Notes under the pieces: model-generated
Seen by the model: the letters and a program-made list of their open reading frames with translations, nothing else
What the model was told of the DNA's origin: nothing
The model's database searches: none
From: an uncultured bacterium
GTDB taxonomy: Bacteria > Bacillota > Clostridia > Lachnospirales > Lachnospiraceae
Assembly (NCBI GenBank): GCA_946061355.1
Contig: CAMGRE010000080.1
Span: 1 to 10,619, forward strand
DNA: 10,619 nucleotides
Direction of reading: 5' to 3'
Position numbers and translations under genes: made by a program
Shown: positions 7,136 to 10,619 of the stretch, piece by piece
Layout: each line of letters begins with the position of its first letter
Position numbering within the stretch: position 1 is the first letter of the stretch

Positions 7136-7799
7136 GGGTCTCCAGGATGGTGAGGATTTCCTCCATGGTTTTGCCGCCCAGGAAAGTGTGTGTCTCGTTG
7201 ACGATCAGAACAGGTACTCTCTCAATCTGGTACTTCTTTACCAGTTCCGGATACAGTCTGGCATCGATCATCTGTGCGCTCATATCAGGATGTAGCGAAG
7301 CGATCCTCTGGCAGGATGTCACAACGTCCGCACAGTGATGACAGGCAAGGGAAACACAGATCTGCATATGTTTTTTACCGCCCAGTGCCATGATACGTGA
7401 CTTCACCGCTTCCTCCAGCGGCTGTCCGGGACCTGCCACATTGTAAAGCGCCAGCACAAACGAATTGATTTCCTTGCCACCCGGAATTCCCGCAAAAGAG
7501 ATTCCCGTGTAAGTATCTCCATCAACATACAAACCGAAGGAAGGAAACAGCCCCTCACAACGCTGTTCTCCTATAAGGGAAGAGTTATCCTCTTTCCCGT
7601 AAAGTTCCAGTTGTATCCTGTCACACAATCCTGCAACAGTTTTCAGGAAGCTTCCGAGCTCAATTCCTTTATCGTTATCCTCCAGGACCGCCTTGATCAG
7701 GACATCCCGTTCAAGTTTACCAAGTATACCTTTTAACTGCTCCTGCAATGCACTGTCTATCAGTGATGACTGTGCAGGTATCTTAGAAAAGTCTGTCAT
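7119..7799 (-). CDS. stand-alone AhpF N-terminal-domain-like dithiol oxidoreductase
   Basis: A 226-residue cytoplasmic protein with two fused thioredoxin folds, matching the N-terminal domain of AhpF, which passes electrons to the peroxiredoxin AhpC. The first fold (about 25-120) has no CxxC and contains GIPGGKEINSFVLAL (104-118), similar to the AhpF segment that ends this fold. The second fold (about 125-222) carries C153-H-H-C156, close to the CHNC of E. coli AhpF, and a cis-proline site at V195-P196. C148 and C163 are additional. The FAD/NADH reductase domains of full AhpF (over 500 residues) are absent: the gene ends in a normal TAA and the next promoter follows. The start has AGGAGG 8 nt upstream and lies 32 nt behind ahpC, so it should reduce that AhpC. 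It must itself be reduced by a separate thioredoxin-reductase-like flavoprotein, not seen here. Archaeal PDO proteins have a similar layout and length. Confidence 0.9.
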   Translation of the reverse strand: MTDFSKIPAQSSLIDSALQEQLKGILGKLERDVLIKAVLEDNDKGIELGSFLKTVAGLCDRIQLELYGKEDNSSLIGEQRCEGLFPSFGLYVDGDTYTGISFAGIPGGKEINSFVLALYNVAGPGQPLEEAVKSRIMALGGKKHMQICVSLACHHCADVVTSCQRIASLHPDMSAQMIDARLYPELVKKYQIERVPVLIVNETHTFLGGKTMEEILTILETLENPT

Positions 7800-7831
7800 A
7801 TTCTTATCCTCCTCGTATAACAGTCCCTATA

Positions 7832-8398
7832 TCACAGCATCCCCACCAGATCAAGACTCGGTGTCAGTGTTTCCTCTCCCGGTTTCCACTTGGCCGGGCA
7901 CACCTGATCACCGTGTTCCTCCACAAACTGTGCAGCCTGCAGTTTCCGAAGGAGTTCTTCCGCATTGCGCCCGATACCGAGATCATGCACCTCATAAGCC
8001 TTGATCTCACCCTTCGGATTCACGATAAAGGTAGCGCGCAGGGCCTGTCCTGCCTCCTCTATCAATACACCAAAAGATTTTGAAAGCTTCCATGCCGTAT
8101 CTGCCAACATCGGATATTTGATCTTGCCGATCGTCTCCGAAGCGTCCGACCATGCCTTATGCACGAACTCACTGTCAGTCGAGACAGAATAGATCTCACA
8201 TCCGAGAGACTGAAATTCCTCATAATGATCTGCCAGATCTCCAAGCTCCGTCGGGCACACAAAAGTAAAATCCGCCGGATAAAAGAAAAAGATACTCCAC
8301 TGTCCCTCCAGATCCTTTTCCGTTATCTCCAATGTTTTACCTGCCTGATATGCCTGAACACAAAACGGCTCAATTTTTGTCCCAATAAGATGACCCAT
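7832..8398 (-). CDS. ahpC: peroxiredoxin AhpC (alkyl hydroperoxide reductase subunit C)
   Basis: A typical 2-Cys peroxiredoxin of 188 residues, the usual length for AhpC (187 in E. coli). It reduces hydrogen peroxide, organic peroxides and peroxynitrite in the cytoplasm. The peroxidatic cysteine is C48 in PADFTFVCPTE (41-51); the resolving cysteine is C167 in DQVCPAKW (164-171). The C-terminal stretch TPSLDLVGML matches the usual AhpC tail. C13 and C67 are extra cysteines. The ATG at 8398 is preceded by AGGAGG at 7 nt. The gene is first in a two-gene unit with the AhpF-N-like reductant and is read from a divergent promoter region. Peroxide control by a PerR/Fur-type repressor would be expected in Firmicutes, but no strong match to the PerR consensus is seen; only a short palindrome overlaps the -10. 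Confidence 0.97.
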   Translation of the reverse strand: MGHLIGTKIEPFCVQAYQAGKTLEITEKDLEGQWSIFFFYPADFTFVCPTELGDLADHYEEFQSLGCEIYSVSTDSEFVHKAWSDASETIGKIKYPMLADTAWKLSKSFGVLIEEAGQALRATFIVNPKGEIKAYEVHDLGIGRNAEELLRKLQAAQFVEEHGDQVCPAKWKPGEETLTPSLDLVGML

Positions 8399-8418
8399 GA
8401 TAATACCTCCTTTGATTC

Positions 8419-8432
8419 AATATAGTTATATT
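8419..8432. promoter_or_regulatory. AT-rich palindrome overlapping the ahpC -10/start region (possible operator)
   Basis: AATATA-GT-TATATT has perfect 6-bp arms. It covers the downstream edge of the ahpC -10 and the expected start of transcription, the usual place for a repressor. It does not match the PerR box (TTATAATnATTATAA) well. It may be chance in AT-rich DNA. Confidence 0.3.
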
Positions 8433-8458
8433 TTAATGTTTTTCCCGATTTTATACAA
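8430..8458 (-). promoter_or_regulatory. predicted promoter of the ahpC unit
   Basis: The minus strand reads TTGTAT (8458-8453), a 17-nt spacer and TAAAAT (8435-8430). The start of transcription would be near 8423, giving a leader of about 25 nt that contains AGGAGG. The DNA just upstream carries A-tracts in helical phase, which may strengthen the promoter. Confidence 0.6.
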
Positions 8459-8487
8459 GAATTTTTCCATATTTTCCTTGTTTTCCC

Positions 8488-8517
8488 TTGCTATTTTTGT
8501 AAAAAATGCTATATAAT
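8488..8517 (+). promoter_or_regulatory. predicted promoter of the small repeat protein gene
   Basis: TTGCTA (8488-8493), an 18-nt spacer and a perfect TATAAT (8512-8517) lie on the plus strand. The predicted start is near 8524, leaving about 60 nt of leader that ends in AAGGAGG. The leader shows no obvious riboswitch or attenuator stem. Confidence 0.6.
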
Positions 8518-8584
8518 ATGATTACACTCATTCATCATTAAAGTCACTGACAAATAACTGTTTTCTCAAAACAAGGAGGATACT

Positions 8585-8773
8585 ATGGCTGATAAATTGG
8601 ATATCAAAAATATGAACGGCATGACCCAGAATGATGATAAGTCCTGCGGTCTGAATGATATGAACTGCGAGGGAGATACCACTCCCAAATCCGCCGGTCT
8701 CAATAACATGAACAGCATGACCCATGATGATGACAAATCCTGTGGTCTCAACGATATGAATTGTAATCAGTAA
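8585..8773 (+). CDS. small Cys/Met/Asn/Asp-rich tandem-repeat protein, function unknown
   Basis: A 62-residue protein of no family I recognise. From residue 3 it is four units of 16 residues: 3-18, 19-34, 35-50 and 51-62 (the last cut short). Units 2 and 4 share KSCGLNDMNC; unit 3 has KSAGLNNMNS; units 1 and 3 share MNxMT followed by an acidic run. C21/C28 and C53/C60 form two identical Cys-X6-Cys pairs. It has no signal peptide or membrane segment and is hydrophilic and acidic, with six Met-Asn steps. It is real by several signs: AAGGAGG 5 nt before the ATG, a promoter, a strong terminator 16 nt after the stop, and repeats kept in protein while the codons drifted. It is the only plus-strand gene, divergent from ahpC and convergent with the ZIP gene. 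Metal binding, redox sensing, a spore component or a modified-peptide precursor are guesses; no radical SAM or export gene is nearby. Confidence 0.85.
   Translation: MADKLDIKNMNGMTQNDDKSCGLNDMNCEGDTTPKSAGLNNMNSMTHDDDKSCGLNDMNCNQ
8591..8770 (+). repeat. 48-bp tandem repeat (4 units, the last partial) inside the small protein gene
   Basis: The unit starts are at 8591, 8639, 8687 and 8735, exactly 48 bp apart. A 96-bp higher-order copy is clearest: codons 9-28 against 41-60 differ at 11 of 60 bases, 8 of them synonymous. The pattern points to an old duplication of a 48-bp unit, then of the pair, followed by selection on the protein. Confidence 0.8.
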
Positions 8774-8788
8774 AGATCGATATATCAC

Positions 8789-8822
8789 AAAGGGCTGTTG
8801 CGTGATAGCAACAGCCCTTTTT
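8789..8822 (+). terminator. intrinsic terminator shared by the repeat protein gene and the ZIP gene
   Basis: AAAGGGCTGTTGC (8789-8801), the loop GTGATA, and the exact complement GCAACAGCCCTTT (8808-8820) form a perfect 13-bp stem. On the plus strand it ends in five T (8818-8822). On the minus strand it starts five bases after the ZIP stop and ends in TTTGTGAT, a weaker T-tract, so it probably also stops the ruvB-ZIP transcript. Confidence 0.92.
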
Positions 8823-8824
8823 CA

Positions 8825-9601
8825 TTATCCAAGCGTCACATCCAGTATCATCATCAACACAAATCCAAGCGCAAACAGGATCGTTCCGATATTGGAATGC
8901 TCCCCTTCCGACATCTCAGGAATCAGTTCCTCAACAACAACATAAATCATGGCGCCGGCAGCAAAGCTGAGCAAAAAAGGAAGCGCCGGAACGATCAGCC
9001 CCGCTCCCAATATCGTAAAAAAGGCACCGACAGGTTCCACCACACCGGAAAGCACACCATACCCAAAAGCACGCTTCTTGGAGACACCTTCCGAGGTAAG
9101 CGGCATCGAGATGATTGCTCCCTCCGGAAAATTCTGAATCGCAATTCCGAGTGCCAACGCCAGCGCCCCGGCAGCCGTCACATGTTTCTCTCCCGTCATC
9201 CACCCGGCATACACCACACCGACTGCCATTCCCTCGGGAATATTATGTAATGTCACGGCAAGCACCAGCATCGTTGCACGCTGCAGCCTGCTCTTAGGAC
9301 CCTCTGCCTGGTCACTTCCCAGATGAAGATGCGGGATCACATGATCCAGAAGCAGCAGAAAAGCCATTCCTGCCAGAAAGCCGAGCGCCACCGGAACAAA
9401 TGCAAAGGTTCCCATATGATCTGCGTTCTCAAGAGCCGGAATCAGAAGGCTCCAGAATGACGCCGCCACCATCACACCGGCTGCAAATCCCGTAAGCCCA
9501 CGCTGCAGACTGCGGTGCATCTGTCCTTGCATAAAGAATACGCAGGCAGCTCCAAGTGAAGTCCCCAAAAACGGAATCAAGATTCCCATCCATATTGTCA
9601 T
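8825..9601 (-). CDS. ZIP family divalent metal transporter
   Basis: A 258-residue inner-membrane transporter expected to bring zinc (perhaps also iron or manganese) into the cytoplasm. About eight membrane segments are visible (near 3-24, 36-57, 68-86, 109-133, 141-166, 180-206, 208-227 and 238-256). The metal-site motifs are H119-N-I-P-E-G124 in segment 4 and Q156-N-F-P-E-G161 in segment 5. E224-E-L-I-P-E229 in segment 7 is also typical. A short His-containing loop (H87, H91, H93) lies between segments 3 and 4. Size and motifs fit the bacterial GufA/ZupT group. The ATG overlaps the ruvB stop (ATGA, 4 nt), so it depends on ruvB transcription and probably on coupled translation. This is an odd partner for a DNA repair gene and argues against zinc-responsive control at a promoter of its own. 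Metal specificity is not readable from sequence. Confidence 0.95.
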   Translation of the reverse strand: MTIWMGILIPFLGTSLGAACVFFMQGQMHRSLQRGLTGFAAGVMVAASFWSLLIPALENADHMGTFAFVPVALGFLAGMAFLLLLDHVIPHLHLGSDQAEGPKSRLQRATMLVLAVTLHNIPEGMAVGVVYAGWMTGEKHVTAAGALALALGIAIQNFPEGAIISMPLTSEGVSKKRAFGYGVLSGVVEPVGAFFTILGAGLIVPALPFLLSFAAGAMIYVVVEELIPEMSEGEHSNIGTILFALGFVLMMILDVTLG

Positions 9602-10605
9602 GACTCTACCTCCGGAAATATAAGCCCGAAATGTTTGTATGTGGTTTCCGTCACCACACGTCCCCTCGGCGTTCTGTTAAGCAATCCGTTTTTGATCAGA
9701 TACGGTTCATACACGTCCTCGATCGTACCGGCATCCTCTCCGATCGCCGCTGCCAGTGTATCAAGCCCGACCGGGCCACCTCCGAACTTCTCGATCATCG
9801 TCATCAAAATATTGCGGTCCACATGATCTAATCCCAGTTTATCTACATCAAGCAAATCCAGCGCCGTATTGGCGACCTGTTCCGTGATGATCCCATCATA
9901 TTTCACCTGGGCAAAATCACGCACTCTCTTTAAGATACGATTCGCAAGCCTTGGCGTTCCCCTGCTCCGTCTCGCAAGCTCTCTCGCCCCGTTCGGATCA
10001 ATCTCCACCTCCAGGACCTCTGCCGAATGCATTATGATTTGCTGCAATTCCTCCACCGTATAAAACTCCAGCTTGTGAATCACGCCAAAGCGATCGCGAA
10101 GCGGCGCTGTCAGCAGTCCGGCTCTTGTCGTCGCTCCCACCAACGTAAACTTCGGAAGCTCCAGCCTGATAGAACGCGCCGAGGCGCCTTTGCCGATCAT
10201 GATATCAATGGCATAGTCCTCCATCGCAGGGTACAGGACTTCCTCCACCTGCCTGTTCAGCCTGTGGATCTCATCCACAAACAAGAGATCTCCTTCCTGC
10301 AGATTATTTAAGATCGCCGCCATCTCACCCGGCTTCTCTATCGCAGGACCGCTGGTCACCTTCAGATTCACACCCATCTCATTGGCAATGATTCCCGCAA
10401 GCGTCGTCTTGCCCAGACCGGGCGGCCCGTAAAACAGCACGTGATCCAGTGAATCGCCCCGCTGCTTTGCTGCTTCAATATAGATTTTCAGGGTTTCCTT
10501 TGCCTTTTTCTGCCCGATGTAATCCTTCAGATATTTCGGTCGCAGACTCCCTTCTATCTTGATATCTTCCTGCGTCAGATTTGTCTCAATAATCCGCTTT
10601 TCCAT
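9598..10605 (-). CDS. ruvB: Holliday junction branch migration helicase RuvB
   Basis: The AAA+ motor (335 residues, a normal length) that, as a hexamer with RuvA, drives branch migration of Holliday junctions in recombination and repair. Walker A is G60-P-P-G-L-G-K-T-T68; Walker B is LLFVDE (107-112); sensor 1 is VGATTRAG (156-163); the arginine finger is R170 in APLRDRFG. GTPRLANR (216-223) holds the sensor 2 region, and the C-terminal winged helix (about 262-330) ends with TPRGRV. The start at 10605 has a GGGG-type ribosome site 5 nt upstream. Only 14 bases remain to the window edge, so ruvA, the usual upstream neighbour, would lie outside. The stop overlaps the start of the ZIP gene. Confidence 0.98.
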   Translation of the reverse strand: MEKRIIETNLTQEDIKIEGSLRPKYLKDYIGQKKAKETLKIYIEAAKQRGDSLDHVLFYGPPGLGKTTLAGIIANEMGVNLKVTSGPAIEKPGEMAAILNNLQEGDLLFVDEIHRLNRQVEEVLYPAMEDYAIDIMIGKGASARSIRLELPKFTLVGATTRAGLLTAPLRDRFGVIHKLEFYTVEELQQIIMHSAEVLEVEIDPNGARELARRSRGTPRLANRILKRVRDFAQVKYDGIITEQVANTALDLLDVDKLGLDHVDRNILMTMIEKFGGGPVGLDTLAAAIGEDAGTIEDVYEPYLIKNGLLNRTPRGRVVTETTYKHFGLIFPEVES

Positions 10606-10619
10606 CTTTACCCCTGTCT

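Noticed and set aside
6524..7153. 209-residue plus-strand ORF, Leu/Phe-rich, resembling a membrane protein
   Set aside because: It is antisense to zapA and the U32 gene; the apparent hydrophobicity is the mirror of the Lys/Glu coiled coil. It crosses the zapA promoter and has no ribosome site.
8512..8524. Possible PerR box around TATAATATGATTA
   Set aside because: Only the left half matches the consensus; it is better explained as the -10 of the plus-strand promoter.
8585..8773. CRISPR-like or satellite reading of the 48-bp repeat
   Set aside because: The repeats are contiguous, in frame (48 = 16 codons) and diverge mainly at silent positions, which fits a coding repeat and not a repeat-spacer array.
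8528..8788. 86-residue minus-strand ORF with repeats of its own (HAVHI... pattern)
   Set aside because: Its repeats are the antisense of the plus-strand repeat gene, which has the promoter, ribosome site, terminator and silent-change pattern; no ribosome site precedes the minus ORF.

Overview
The window looks like core chromosome from a low-to-mid GC Gram-positive anaerobe, most likely a member of the Lachnospiraceae or a close clostridial relative. The evidence is strong AGGAGG ribosome sites, TTGaca/TATAAT-type promoters, a SEDS/PBP pair beside zapA and a long U32 protein, and a DUF2953-like protein at the left edge. This assignment is inferred from gene content and codon style, not from a database search. 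No tRNA, rRNA, CRISPR array, transposase or phage gene is visible.

All genes but one are on the minus strand, so they read from right to left. At the right, ruvB (10605-9598) overlaps a ZIP metal transporter gene (9601-8825) by 4 nt. This unit ends at a strong hairpin (8789-8822) shared with the only plus-strand gene, a 62-residue protein (8585-8773) built of four 16-residue units and carrying two Cys-X6-Cys pairs. A divergent 186-nt region with a promoter on each strand separates that gene from ahpC (8398-7832). ahpC is followed by a stand-alone homologue of the N-terminal domain of AhpF (7799-7119).

A clear promoter (7108-7135) then starts a tightly packed unit: zapA, a U32/DUF3656 protein (probably an RNA hydroxylation enzyme), a SEDS glycosyltransferase (RodA/FtsW family) and a class B penicillin-binding protein. 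The links are a 4-nt overlap, a 21-nt gap and an unusually long 74-nt overlap. This unit serves septal or side-wall peptidoglycan synthesis and, probably, ribosome or tRNA modification.

After an 82-nt gap holding an extended -10 promoter comes a third unit: a NUDIX hydrolase, an uncharacterised 108-residue protein and the start of a DUF2953-like membrane-anchored protein that runs off the left edge.

The most novel object is the small repeat protein. Its repeats are conserved at the amino-acid level while the codons have drifted, so it is a real, selected protein of unknown function, placed between peroxide-defence genes and a metal transporter. The next most interesting points are the AhpF N-terminal domain without its reductase part, the 74-nt dual-coding overlap of the SEDS and PBP genes, and the symmetrical elements at the ahpC and zapA promoters.
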